From Zhengitettix transpicula (taxonomy: Eukaryota; Arthropoda; Insecta; Orthoptera; Tetrigidae): a DNA stretch of 64,000 bases. The stretch lies in the NCBI GenBank assembly GCA_037074705.1, contig CM073591.1, forward strand, positions 34,080,587-34,144,586. Reading direction: 5' to 3'. The position numbers were made by a program, and so were the translations under genes. The stretch's first letter is position 1. Every line of letters starts with the position of its first letter. The notes beneath the pieces were generated by a model. It was not told the origin of the DNA. It saw only the letters and a list, made by a program, of their open reading frames with translations, and did no database searches. This document shows positions 33,467 to 45,844 of the stretch, piece after piece.

Positions 33467-34705
33467 CCACGATTACTTCAACAATTAAATATATTAAATT
33501 TGTTCACAACTAATATAAATAATACAAATAAATTTAAAGAAAGTAAAAATTTAATACTAAATAAAATTCTAGTTAGCGAAAGTAGAAAAAAAAATTAAAG
33601 ACTGTAAAAATTGAATGATAACTTTAAATTCATGTTTGGGAAAGTAAAAACGAAAACTAATTTTTCATTATAATAGTTTTCAACTGAGATTTTCTGATAC
33701 TTTCGAAAGTTCCTTTTCGGGAGCTTCCTTTGCGTATTTCTTTTCACTGACACTTCTCACATGTATTATACAGTAATATATTTTTGATACCGCATTTATT
33801 AAAACAGTTTACGATCCTAATTGTCAGTATTCTTCCCACTGAATGAATATCATTACTCATTTAATTTGCGTACCGCGATAAAGCGTGGGAATTTTCATTC
33901 TCCATTCTTCCTTCGTTTTGGATATTTATTTATTCTCTAGTTCCTGATTTTTCCCTGGACTGCGCGCGTTGCTTTCATTATTCTGAAGGCACCGTGGTAT
34001 GTCGTAAGGATTTCATCCGACTCGCACACAAGACGCATCAGAAAGTCTTGTTTCGAAATTAGCTTCTTGTATTCTGGCGTTCCCGTAAGGTTACGTAAAC
34101 CACGAGAAATTTCACTACAGTCTCTCATGTCATAAATAGGCTAATTCTGTTGTTCACATGGCTACGAAATTTGAGTGAGGGGAAAATATTGTAACTTCCA
34201 GGTTTACTCACTGCGTCATCTAATTGTCGCTTTCACGGAAGAGAATGAAAATGATTATCTTGGTGAAGGAGATGGCGGGATAAAATTGAAAGTAATGATA
34301 TTCTAACAGAAAAGGGATTTTGACGTAGTGCATAGAAGAGAATTGTGGCATATGGTCGGATAAAACTCTTAATTCTATCAATATTTACTTCACAGTGATT
34401 TAGAGACTATTACGAGGAAAAATGGATAATATGAAAGAAAAAATAACAGATTTCTGTAGCATGAGCGATTTCTAATGATAATTGTTATATTATGAACGCA
34501 GCCAACAAAAATTTTAATACAAGTTTTTATCGGGTGCAATTAGTTTTGCTGGACTTTATTGTAGAAAATCAGCAACTAGCCAATGAAACTATGCAGAAAA
34601 GTGAAGTACATCAGTTGTCTACCATTACTTCCTTTTCATGTCAACAAATGATTAGCAGATATTAAATATATTTAACTTTACTTCCGTATTTTTTAATAAA
34701 ATAAA
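33467..34705. other. Non-coding, nothing recognised
   Basis: The - strand frame 33937-34128 (63 codons) is open but unrecognised. No repeat was seen. Confidence 0.35.
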
Positions 34706-34712
34706 TTAACGA

Positions 34713-34822
34713 CATCTTTTAAAATATTTTATTCAACACAACCACGTTTCAGTACCTTTTTTTATACATACAACCAGATAAAAGTCATTGTGTTGAATAA
34801 ATTATTTTAAAATGTCTGTAAA
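34713..34822. repeat. Short inverted repeat, possibly hammerhead-element related
   Basis: ATTTTATTCAACACAA (left) and TTGTGTTGAATAAATT (right) are inverted, with TTTTAAAAT extensions. The left arm on the - strand has TGAAACGTGG, resembling the GAAACG strand of the hairpin families, but no CTGANGA core precedes it. Confidence 0.45.
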
Positions 34823-35370
34823 AAGAGGTGGTTATTTAATTTACCTTATTAGTAGTTATTATTGTCGAGTTTTCCATACTCCAGATCAGGTTAAGGTAAG
34901 GAGGTTTAAGAATAACAGAAGTTAAAAAGGAATTCTTCGCGACGGAGAAAATATAGTCAGGTAGAGAGATGGATAAGATGAAAGAAATAGGGCAAGACAA
35001 GCTGAATTAGGAAACCAACGTTTCGAACAGGGTAGGAGGAATTCAATGCATAGACATGAGAGTCCGAACATCCCATGTGGACCAACTCGTATCATCACAC
35101 TACTAGAGCGACTACTATCTCTGCTGCTTTCTCCACAGCGAAATGATGTATATATATGCAATCACGTAACTTCAACTGATAGGAAGCAAAAGATTCCTAT
35201 CACATTTGCTCGTCATACAACACAGAAATTCTAGATACAGTCTGAACATAAATACGGTTCTCCTAACTTCATAATTAGTTGAAACACATAAATTTCCAAA
35301 TTTAGTGTTTAATCTACTTTTTACATAGACTAAAGAGATAAAGACGATGTGGGATAAATGGCGAGTGCGT
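34823..35370. other. Non-coding, nothing recognised
   Basis: Overlapping frames on both strands (34922-35161 and 35046-35234) are unrecognised. GC is slightly raised. No gene supported. Confidence 0.35.
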
Positions 35371-35371
35371 G

Positions 35372-35375
<4 letters not shown>

Positions 35376-35412
<37 letters not shown>

Positions 35413-36318
35413 AATAAACAATAAATTAATAATTTATTTTATTTTAAAGAATTTGCCCCTCGTTGTGGTGACATTTATGTAGTAATCAATCAATTAATAA
35501 TTTACTTGTTCATGTTGTGGTAGCTATTTAATGTAATAATTAAATATGATGGGTTAATATAAATAAAAACCTTAAGAACAATTAACAAACAAAAATATTT
35601 ATTTAGTTTTCTGGCTTTCAAAGAATAAAACATAATTACAAACAAAATTTGAGATCTGTTCTCTCAGGGTCTTTACTGGGTTTGATAATGAACACAAATA
35701 AAAAGACTTAAAATCTTATTAACAAAACAGTTTACAATTTACCTAAGCAATATTTCGATAGAATGAAGGAAATTAAAAAGTAAATAATTAAAAGGGAACG
35801 AAATCTGACTTTATCCTTTAATTATTGTTCACAGTTATTATAATTAAAATTTGGTTACTCACACATTGTCCGTCTGGTACCAGCATTCTTTGTTTCCCCT
35901 ACTCAACACGATAAATGCAAATCATTATTTACACAGATTCTCACCGGCGAATATAACGCAGACAAATTTCCGCAGCCTTGGATGAACCTCTCCTTGGTCA
36001 GCTATCGGATGTCGTCTTCCCCTCAGTGTAAAATTGTTCGAATTTGCCTTATTACTGGAACTGATGATTTGCAGATTCTTTGTAGACTGCAAGGTATCTC
36101 GGTGAAAAATTTGTTATAATGTGCCTCCTTTCCTGGCTGGCTGTAGACGTAAACTGACCCAAACTTTCGTGCGCGCAAACGCCATTTCGACTTTTCGACA
36201 AAGCAGCCGAGCTCGCTTCTCCATTGGTGGTTTGTTCGATCAGACCGCTATAATGGATTTATCAAACAATTCAAATTTTATGTCCAAACAATAATTGGCC
36301 TAATTAATTGGCATTACA
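35376..36318 (-). mobile_element. (TA)n tract with solo LTR (LTR-1)
   Basis: The LTR is 35410-36318 (909 bp), bounded by TGTAAT...ATTACA and inserted in a (TA)n tract (about 35377-35409 on the left, ATATATATA on the right). Its sense is on the - strand: rc of the right end reads TGTAATGCCAATTAATTAG, matching the start of LTR-3. The block GGGTCTTTACTGGGTTTGAT (about 35669) is shared by all four LTR copies in the window. No internal domain or coding sequence adjoins. Confidence 0.7.
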
Positions 36319-36329
36319 ATATATATAGT

Positions 36330-37099
36330 TACACCATTTATAACTCGGGAACGGCTGAACCGATTTAAATGTTTTTCGATTTGTTGGATTTGTCTCCGTC
36401 CGGAATAGCAGAATAACTATAAAACATTGGAAAAATTCACGAAAATAAAAATTATGAAGAAAATTCTCTGACAGTGTTGTAAGCTGGTTCCGGTAATGCC
36501 TATAGATGGCGTTGTGTGCATTATCTGTAGATAGCTGATGCAGGTTTCAGTTCGATTGATGTTGATGAAATGCATATTGTGTAAGGTTATGTTTTTCAGT
36601 GTTATTTACAATGCCGCGAGCCATTCTTTAGTTCGAATTGACCCAATGGAGATTGTGTGCGAACATTGTGGTGCATTGAAGTTCGCTGGAGGAACGCCTG
36701 GAATGTGCTGTATCAGTGGCAAAGGTAAATTGTCATTCTTGCCTCCGACACACTGCATTTATTGCTTCTTGACGAAATCATTCATTTTTTTCGTGGCACA
36801 ATCACGACATTTCCTATCGAATACTCAAAGATACAACGGATGTTTTCAATTGACTTCATTTCGACCAGAAATTATCGAATAACGCGGATTCAATCCAACA
36901 AACCGAAGAATGTCATATATCACAAGGTGCTTCAATGAAAGGAAACTACCCGAGTGCTGCGACGCGAATTACATTCATTTCAATGTAATTATAATATTTT
37001 TAATCTTTTTTGTACATTTATTGAACTTCATTCTTTTAGGGTATATTAACACAAAGTTTATTGATTCTGAGAGGGTAAAAAGTTCGACGGGTCAGCTAG
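36330..37099 (+). mobile_element. Helitron fragment
   Basis: The left part has AACTCGGGAACGGCTGAACC (about 36343), a leader type I associate with insect Helitrons. The right end is GGGTCAGCTAG|T, a CTAG-type Helitron 3' end at 37099. Between them is a short Rep/helicase remnant. The element is much shorter than an autonomous Helitron. The left boundary is approximate. Confidence 0.65.
36594..36882 (+). pseudogene. Helitron Rep-helicase N-terminal remnant
   Basis: An open frame here includes CEHCGALKFAGGTPGMCC, ISGKGKLSFLPP, and later FLSNTQRYNGCFQLTSF. This is the Helitron-like N-terminal region (a Cys/His cluster, the GK.KLP.L motif and the HFL..IR.YNS.F.MTSF stretch). The rolling-circle HUH and helicase domains that should follow are absent. 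It is therefore a truncated, non-functional remnant of a larger replication protein. The match is from memory of the family, not a search. Confidence 0.75.
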
Positions 37100-37282
37100 T
37101 AATTCATGAAATAGAAAAACTAATGGTGTAAAACTGCTACGCACTCTCAAAGATCTCAAATTACTAACATTTGTATGTAATTAATTGATATTATCTACAA
37201 CCTTCAGGAAGTCCGGAGACTATATTAATGTTATCTGTAGATACCGATTGTATTAAATTGTATCATTCTACGAAAGGTGATT

Positions 37283-37734
37283 GGAACTAATCAATTTTTT
37301 TTTTATGTAACAGGTTACATGAGGGTAATCCACAAGGTAGTAACTCCCCTTTAATAGCATAGGAAGGGATTTGAAAGGAGGGAAGCGGAATGGTAGAGCA
37401 AGGTAGCCAAGGGTTAACTGGGGCCCCCAGGCTATATTTTAAGGATCCTACCAGGCATTCACATAAAGAAATGCAGGAAAAACCCTTGAAAAACCTGCAT
37501 CAGGTAGGTCGGGCATTGGGTACTTGTCTCACGCCCTTCCGATAGCGGGAGAGGAGTTTGCTGTGGGGACGCAGCATTCCCTTCTCCGTGCCTCGACCGG
37601 TTTAGGAGGCAGCTGGCCGACTATTCCAATGGGAATAGCTGAAACAACTCTTACCGTATGCCCAAGGTCTGTGACCCCGGAACATACACCTCTCAAAACA
37701 GGCCGAGGTGCCTCGGCTTGTGCGAACAAATCGA
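37283..37734 (-). mobile_element. Family A retroposon, 5'-truncated (A9)
   Basis: T-run 37295-37304, then ATGTAACAGGTTACATGAGGG; the body runs to about 37723. The flanks GAACTAATCAA (37284-37294) and GAACAAATCGA (37724-37734) match at 9 of 11 and are probably the target duplication. The hairpin head is absent. Confidence 0.75.
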
Positions 37735-39372
37735 GTTTTTGTTTGTATTGTGATAAATATTATGTCTCAACTGTAGGACTTTTAGAAAAAAAATTGAGTA
37801 TAAATATGATGGATGAGAAAAAATAAATGGTTTGATGAAATTTAACGTTTTATTTCTTGTGGATGATGTAAAAAATATGGGGAAAGGTCATTAACAGTAT
37901 TTAATCTGTTAATTCAAATATGAGAGAATTAGTCTCGTAGTGAGGTGATAAGGAATAAAAATAAGGTTCGTTACAACTGAATAAAGAGATAGTACTGACG
38001 TAAATTACAATTGGAGGAGGGAAGCTACTGGAAAACGAATAGCACCACACGATTCCGAAAAACACCCAGGAACTTTTCTTGTAGTCAGAAAAAATCATTC
38101 CTACCTTGTACTGTAAAGTAAACATTTATTACGTAGTAATCACAGAATACGTGACCACAATGCACACAGGAAAATATTTTTACTTCATTTAAAAACTCTG
38201 ATCTACCGGAATTGGTTTTCATGAATAAAAACATATTATTTTATTCAAATTTGAATGTGTTTAATTACCTATTAAAATTTCAAAACGACATTAAGTTTTT
38301 ATTAATTCCGTTTATATTAATTAGAATCTCCAAATTCATAAACAAATTGGAAAACGTGAAGAATATTGTGTTTTAATCTTCTAAATGTTAAATAAGACAT
38401 GAATAAAGAATTTTCTGTGCTTTTGCGTGACGATTTTCAGTGAATGACACTTCATTACTTTGACTTTTCTGCCGATTCTTAAAGTACGAGACGATCTTCA
38501 TAACAACGGGCTCAATGTTTCATAAATTTATATTTACATAATGTGATTGATTGACCAATGTTGTAGCCCTGTGGCAAAGTGCATTAAAATTTTCATTTAT
38601 TTATCATTATTTTGAATTTTATGCTTCTGATAAAAAAAACCAGTAACATGATGGAACAAAATGAAAGCTTGCAAGTTTTAATCTACCATGTTGCATTGTT
38701 TTATTCTTGCTCACCCTTTCTGACTCCAACTCATGCTTTCTGGGTGAAAGTAGGATATCTCCGTTGATTTAGCTAATTATATCGCACGGTAGATCGTGCC
38801 CATTTGTACGCATGTCATGGCGTGGCGAAAGGGTAAAAGTGAAACTCTGGATATTGTGGACGATAAAAAGTAAAACAATATGCCGATTGTTTATTTAACT
38901 AAACAGATATCTTGAGTTTCCCTTTCCACGGGCGCGGTCTCCATTGTCTCTCTCCTAGTTGCGAGATCTCTGTTTCAAACTACCACTTATTTGTCACTGA
39001 GCAGTTAATCAATGTAATAATTCCATGTAGCGTGGATTACTTAGCGTGATAGAAAGCTGAATAATTATGACCGACATGGGATGGAGACAGAGGTGAAGCG
39101 TAGACTACGGAATACATTAAAAGACAATAACAATAATACATTTATTATTATTTTTTTTTTCAACAGACGTTAATTTCTATGTTATGCATTGAAAGACTTG
39201 AAATAATCTTGATGGGGACACTTGATGAATTAGAATAACGGGAATAATACGGGGAAAGCTAAAAGTAATATTAATAAGATCTTTTCATACTTTCAAACTT
39301 CCTTCAATATGAGGCGTAGGGGTAATAAGTTACTTATCTAATAAATAAAGCAGTATGTTTGTTTGTATGTAT
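37735..39372. other. Non-coding, nothing recognised
   Basis: AT-rich. Open frames here are short and unrecognised. No repeat of this window was found. Confidence 0.4.
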
Positions 39373-40274
39373 TGTAGTAATTGGTAATTAAGACATTGTT
39401 CGAATTGAAAAGTTGAATTGTAGAGGACTCATTATTAGTGGATATAGAGCGGACGCCGCAACAAACCGGCAAGGCAAAGAAAACATTGTTGATGAGTCGA
39501 GAAGGTTCTACGCGCTCAAAACTTGCGAGACGAGCGAACAGTCAGGAAAGATAACAGTCGGGCAGTAAGCAGCAAGGAGAAAAGACCAAAATTCCAAGTC
39601 ATGAAAATTTGAACGGTACAGTCGGGCAGCAGACAGCGAATAGACCAGACGAAAATTTTTACAGTCGGCAGTCAGAACGAAAGAATGTGGTCCAGTCACA
39701 AACATACTTTCAAATATTAAAAAGTAAACCAATATTCAGTCGGGAAGGAGACAAAGCAACTAGTTGCAGTAAAGCATCGAGAACCAACTAATTTGTGTTA
39801 AACCAACTAACAAATTACACCAATTAGAGCCTGTGAACATTTAGAGTCTGTGAGAACTTAGAATCAGTGATGTCCCCAAAATTGTGCACGAAAAACTAAA
39901 AATGAGACCTGGGCGGCCGTAAGTAGAGAAACACTTTAAAATCATTTGTAAACCGTGTTTAAAAGATAAAAGTCAGATCGTTCTTTAATTATTTAATTAT
40001 CGATAAAATGAGATCGTTAATTCTTGATAAAATTGAAATTGTTAAAATTCAATCTTTAGTATTATTTCTTCCGCAACAAATTTCGTCTATGTTCAGACGC
40101 ATTGATTTCCATAAAAAGTAAATGTAATTTTGATTATATAAATTCTGCCATTTATCAAACCCAGTTCAAGACCCTGAGATCCCAAATATTTTGTGTATTT
40201 TATACTTGTTTTAAAATTGTTAATAAATCTTGTTTAATAGTTTCCACTTAAGTTCTTTCATTTAGAAACGCCAC
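39373..40274 (+). mobile_element. Solo LTR, second subfamily (LTR-2)
   Basis: Starts TGTAGTAATTGGTAATTAAG, matching the start of LTR-4 (TGTAGTAATTAGTAATTAAT), and shares GAGACCTGG and the GCCGTAAGTA block (about 39905-39925) and ATCAAACCCAGTTC (about 40156) with it. The right end is decayed near CATTTAGAAACGCC; the exact CA end is uncertain. No internal region adjoins. Confidence 0.6.
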
Positions 40275-40288
40275 ATTATTATATATTA

Positions 40289-40411
40289 AAACTAGAGCGA
40301 CACAACTACACTTGTCAGTTGACTAGACTCAAAAGTCAAAAGGAAGGAAGGAAGGAAAATAAACGTTGTGTGGTATTTATATTATCACTTATTTGCCTGA
40401 ATTGGTTATCT
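40289..40411 (+). repeat. Family C repeat, rearranged (C3)
   Basis: CGTTGTGTGGTATTTATATTATCAC (about 40363-40389, only part quoted elsewhere) is the family end, in + orientation. The inner part GAGCGACACAACTACACTTGTC (about 40294) is in the orientation opposite to that expected for this end. A (GGAA)n run replaces the ribozyme-like core. Confidence 0.5.
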
Positions 40412-40413
40412 TT

Positions 40414-41703
40414 ATTATACTAGCTGGGTGCCCGGAGTTGCTCGTGTACTTATTTATATAAACTCGAAAAAGTATTTAATTGATTACTTAAATATATTCC
40501 TTGAGTATTTCAGGATATAATCGTCACTCAGTCTTCATACATTACGAAATATTATATTGATGAAATTGTTAGCTAGACTCACAACTAATACAGCGCGAAA
40601 ATTAACTTACATTTTCCGCAAGGATGGTAAAGTAATTCGTATTCTTCTTTATTATCATTCGATGGAATATTGCTGTATAAAATTATACTTTTTATTAAAA
40701 AAAATATTTCTGCTTTATTTCATTCCTAATAAAGGAGATATTTCCTTTGTTCGTTGCGTAGTAACGTCTTTCTCTCGCGTGACGTCATTGTCTCTTGGCG
40801 CGCAGTAATTTAATATTTAATGATCACGGTTTTTAATTATAATTCTTTCCACATGTATGCTAGGCGTTTCTCACCCTCACAGTACCGTTTCTCGTGTTTT
40901 GAAGAATATGTGTACCAATTTTTGTTGCAATCTATCCACGCTTTTAAATTTGTATAGAAATTAACGTAAATACATACATACATACAAATATACATCCTTT
41001 TTTATTATTTAGATTATTACAGTATGTATATATATTTGTATGTTCCTTATACAAATCTACACCGGAGCAGCAAATTTCACCAAATTTCGTAGACGTGTTC
41101 TTTGCGACCAGGAAACAAACACTGTTGGGGTGAGACGCGTCTACCACCCCCAGAAGCGGGGGTGGAAATATTTAAACATGCTAAAACAGTCGATATGTCA
41201 CTGGGATAAATATTTTTAGGGGTCAAAGATATTGATAGTGTTTCTACCGATGTTATCTGAATATAATTTTCATCCCCTACACCCTGAGAAAAGGGCACCC
41301 TTATGGTTTGGGGTGGAGATGCTTTACAAGAAAATAACGGGAATACAACCGAGATTGGAGTCAAATCGAAGGTTATGGATGTCACTGATTTTAGTTATGA
41401 CATTCAACTTGGCATTTATCCCTTAGATGCAGGGGTAGCGGCGTGGCAATTTCGGAACATGGAAACACGGCAGATATGTGCGTTGAATCAATATTTTTCA
41501 GGGTTAATTATATTGATTGTATTTCTATTGATGTTATTTGTGTATAATTTTAACCCCTTTCGGCATGCGAGGGGAGCACATGTAGGGAAAGGGTTCGAGG
41601 AGCGTTACATAAAAATAGCAAAAAAGCAATCGAAATTGGAGTCATATCGGGGGTTACAGATAAATGACATCTCGGGCAACACCGGGCACCCAGCTAGTAT
41701 TAT
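40414..41703. mobile_element. Element with CTAG-type termini in inverted orientation and 5-bp flank repeat
   Basis: Bounded by ACTAGCTGGGTGCCCGG (40419) and its inverted copy CCGGGCACCCAGCTAGT (ends 41698), 1280 bp, with ATTAT directly repeated on both sides (40414-40418, 41699-41703). Each end resembles the Helitron 3' end at 37099 (CAGCTAGT). Inside is an imperfect duplication of about 280 bp spacing (41215-41310 and 41495-41580 share TTGAT-GT(G/A)TTTCTA and ATAATTTT-A-CCCC blocks). No transposase is visible. It could be a non-autonomous Helitron pair or a foldback or MITE-like element. Confidence 0.55.
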
Positions 41704-43450
41704 TAATTAATTAATTTGTTATTTCATCTTTTAAGTTCTTTATTACAGCCTATAAATATTGATAATATTTTCAAATTTAATGTTGCGTTTCTACTTGCCT
41801 GTAGGTCTTAGTCAAACCGGTTGTAGATAAAGAGAACAAATGTGAAATAAAAAGATATAAAAACAAAGATGACACCTGTCAGAGATCCTGTAGTAACAAT
41901 TCATAGATATTGTTAAAGCTAATCGTACCCTATTTGATGTTTTGGAATCAAGGTTGCTTTTTATGTGCATCATTTCAGTGATATCATATCTCATAGATTG
42001 TTAATATTTGAGTTTGAATGTGAGGAGGAACTTGTAGCAAGACCTGTAGACTAGAGTAGTGATGATTGAAGGAGTAAGACAGATGACAAAGGTAGTTATT
42101 CACGTGATTTTTTTTGAGATGCTGAAATCTAATAATTATAAAATTTATAAATAAAATGGTTGAGTAATTGAAACGCAATAGATAATTCTCAAACTCCAAC
42201 TGTAAATATTGTGATCTTATATTTGTAAAAATGAAGTGATGTATAATTTGTTCTATAATTACTTTTATATGTGACTATGGCGATGCCGAAAGCTCCTGAA
42301 ATGTTTGATTAATAAATGTATAAGTAGACTTAAGATGTTTAATATACGAAAAGTTCTTAATAGTTTGTTAACTTCAAGATTGACCGAATAAAGGCAACCA
42401 GACCGACAGATAAAATATAAAATATATGGGAATAATAGGACAAAATATTGGAAGTTAGAAATTTTCACAATCCATATTTACATCATATGTTTTAGCCCAA
42501 CTCACATAAATATTTCCCCATATTTTATCACTCGTAAGTCTGATACATCCGTTACTTCCTTGTTCTGAATGTTAACGGATTGAATAACCCGTATAAGAAA
42601 TCACCGTCATACAATTTCGAAGTACACGACGTTGTGAAGATAAAGACGAAGATAATCGCGCGGAATTAAATTATACGAGCTCATTTGAGAATTATATTCA
42701 TAAATCGTATGTCTGTTAAAAATTTAATCAAATAAAACGTTAGTCAAATAAACAGACTATTGAGAAAAAAAATTATTACGGCGATATAAAACTGACACAG
42801 TTTTGTTTCTGCCCACAGCAGTGATTTTTTTGCAGTTGTATTAACAAGTGTAATTCAAAACCACTGGTGGCAATTTAAAAACATCCGCAGCAATAAGCTG
42901 CATTTTTCTATTTAATACACGTTAATGATAATTTATGGAGTTAAATACTGAAAAAAAATTGTCACACTGTCGATATCGTCGATAGCTTTTATCGTACCTT
43001 ACAGTTTACTTACGTGATTAACTTGAACTGTTATTTAAATGTTACAGACGTATTTGTTTCTGTTTATATTTGTTCCCTTGATACGTAATGTAATAGAAAA
43101 GCTACTTACTCAGAACTTGATTTTTATCGTATCATGCAATTAGCCAAAAGAAAACTATGGTGTACAATTGTTATTACCGTAAACGTAATTTAACTATTTA
43201 TTGCAAGACCTTAATTTACAATGGGAAACCCTGGTAATTTATCTATCATTATCTGCGTATTCCAACGAAAAAAATTAAATACCCTCCGACAACTCTTAGC
43301 CTATATTTTCAATCCAAGCAATATGTTTTACAGTTAACATTACTCGACCTTTCTCTCTGTTCCACATCCCGGTTTCTATCTTTTCAAATACTATTAACGG
43401 GAAGTGGTCCAGACAGGTGTTACCCTCAAGTAATATTTTTTTCGCAATAT

Positions 43451-43458
<8 letters not shown>
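41704..43458. other. Non-coding, nothing recognised
   Basis: AT-rich with no supported frame and no recognised repeat. Confidence 0.4.
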
Positions 43459-43488
<30 letters not shown>

Positions 43489-44470
43489 ATTGCCAATTAA
43501 TTAGTACATAAAATTTAATTGAAGCGGCAGGAGCTTCCAAAGCGACAATGGAACCAAACTCTGTTACTTTGTCGGAAAGTCAAAAATGGCGTATGCGCGC
43601 TAAAACTCAAGACTACGATAGTTCAGTTGGTGATGGGACATTTCGGAGGACGGAACAAATGAGTCTAGAGCAGTGACTAGCCGTTGTTTAATGTATTATT
43701 TAACAAAGTTGTGAGTTTAAGACAAAGTAAAAACATTCACGGAAGCATTTAAATCGTAAATATTGCTAAGTAAAAGCAGTGTACGTCTGTAGCCATCCAG
43801 GAATAGTAAAGTTGCAGTAAAGCAGTAAAGCGGTAAAAAGACTAGCAAATCTATGAATCACAGGATTCATATAAGGCAAGCGGTCATCAGATGGCTGACA
43901 AAAAGGAGGAACATCCGAGTTCCTGGGAGCCTATCAAGGTTGACTTCAAGAGTGTACAATCTGTGAGCCGATATTAAAATCAGTGTAAAAATTTTGCATT
44001 AGTGTACTCGCGAAAACAAGAAGAATGCTGCAACCAGCTGGACAGATGTGAGTAACAAAATAAAAAATTATGATTTTTGTAAACGTAATTAAAGGATAGA
44101 AGTCAGATTTCGTTCTATTTTAATTGTCAATAAGAGTTAATTTCTTTTCTTTTAATTTCTTCCTATTGACATATTGTCTAGGTGAATTATAAACTGTGTG
44201 TTAATTAGTTTTTTAAAACAACTTGTTTTGTCCATTATCAAACCCAGTAGAGACCCTGAGATCTAAAATTTAAAATTCTTATTCTTTGTGAGTTAAAGCA
44301 ACAAAATGAAATAAATAATTATACGTTTCAAATTCTTTTAATTATTACATAATGGCGCCCAACGTGGGGCAAATTTCATTTAATTAACGTCATCTTGTTA
44401 ATTATTACAGAATGGCTTCCAGAATGTGGGGCAAATTAAACTAAATAAAGGCTTTCTTTTGATTATTACA
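43459..44470 (+). mobile_element. LTR with primer-binding site and tandem end repeats (LTR-3)
   Basis: After a (TA)n tract (43458-43485), the LTR starts TGTATTGCCAATTAATTAG (43486) and first ends ATTATTACA (44349), 864 bp. Next comes PBS TGGCGCCCAACGTGGGGC (44353-44370), the sequence complementary to a tRNA-Lys type primer. The LTR end plus a decayed PBS recurs at 60-bp spacing (LTR end at 44409, then TGGCTTCCAGAATGTGGGGC), and a third LTR end closes at 44470 directly before ATATATAT. No internal coding region follows. Confidence 0.68.
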
Positions 44471-45840
44471 ATATATATATTTATATATTTATATAAGTCC
44501 TAGCTTTGTCCACACCTTCAGAAAATATCACATAACTGTCATTTACAAGTCTTATGATACTCTATTCTCTTGACAACATTCCGTTATTCTAATTGCAATT
44601 CCTGCTATATAGGACAATCTAAACGCGTTTGAAGAACGTATGTTTAATACGAAGCTCCCTACTGATAAAGAAATCTGTATTTTCTAAAGATATTATTATT
44701 TTTAATCATACTTTCAATTCGTAGCATTTTAGACTTCTTTGTCAGGTTCCACAATGATTACAAAAATGTTATGCATCAATAAATGTACAAAGTGTAACTA
44801 TTAAACTGAGCCATTACTATTAAGGTAATTTCTTTGATTTTCTACTGTCAATTTAAATAATAAGTATTTATTTCACTTGATGTAAGCCACACGTGCAGAA
44901 ACGTAACATGCTGTGTTTTATAACGCTTATTAATTCTCTGTTTATTTGTCTACTTTTTCATTAAATTAACAAGTTAGAATTATATATATCTAACCGACTA
45001 CTTACGCAGTTTCCTTACACTTTTTATTTAGCTTAAAGTGGCAGCGTTAATACAAACAGTTTCTTTAATAAGAAATTGAGCGGACTTTGTAATGTCCCTC
45101 ATTGTAATTTTGAATAATATTCTCGTATATTAGCTCAAACATGTCTATAAGCAAGCAGTTGAGTCTTCTTCCGCGAGATAGCGACGTAGTCTGCGTCGGA
45201 GCACGTAGTTCACCAGCGAACCAGAAGAGGACAGTAAAAACTACAATGACTAAAAGTGAGCATATACTTTGTTTCTCATTTACTTTTTCCCTTAGAATTG
45301 ACACATTATTACTATTTTTAATTAACATCAGAGAGAAATAAGTGGGTAGGAAAAATCAATGAGTCACATAAATATAATTATGAAAAACTATTTTCTTCAT
45401 ACGGAGATTCAACTGACCCTGGTTGTCCAAGCGACGTAAAATAAAAAATAAAAAAATATTCAACAAATTAGGAACAGTTAATGAACTAAATAGTATTTTT
45501 TGCATCTGTACTTCCTTTAAAGAGCACATATTAGTTTTCAGATAATCATGGAAAGACTGGAACACATTCTGTATTCTGTTTCTACATTCTACCGCATACT
45601 TCTGTTATGAAAGTCTACTAGATAGCACATAAATTATGAAATCATAGGATAAACAAAGAATTCTAAGGACATAGAATAGCGCATTTACTTTTTTGCGTAC
45701 CAAAAGCGAGATAATAAACCGAAATATTATAAGTCCGATACCTCTCACCAGTAACACTCATTTGAAAAGATTCACTCTCACGTTCTAAGCCCGAGTAGCT
45801 AAATTAAAGATTCCATAAGCCGTGACACCTAGATGAGTTT
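44471..45840. other. Non-coding, nothing recognised
   Basis: A GAAACG-containing stretch near 44900 resembles the hairpin families only faintly. Short open frames (45065-45341) are unrecognised. Confidence 0.35.
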
Positions 45841-45844
45841 GGAG

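Noticed and set aside
38460..38535. Possible hammerhead-like motif near 38.5 kb
   Set aside because: GAAAC and TGAAGA elements occur on the - strand in the wrong order for a hammerhead.
41303..41710. 135-codon frame
   Set aside because: It lies inside the CTAG-ended element and its internal duplication and runs out through the terminal repeat.
42278..42310. GCCGAAAGCTCCTGAA near 42.29 kb resembling ribozyme core pieces
   Set aside because: The order and helices do not fit, and no inverted partner or family relative was found.
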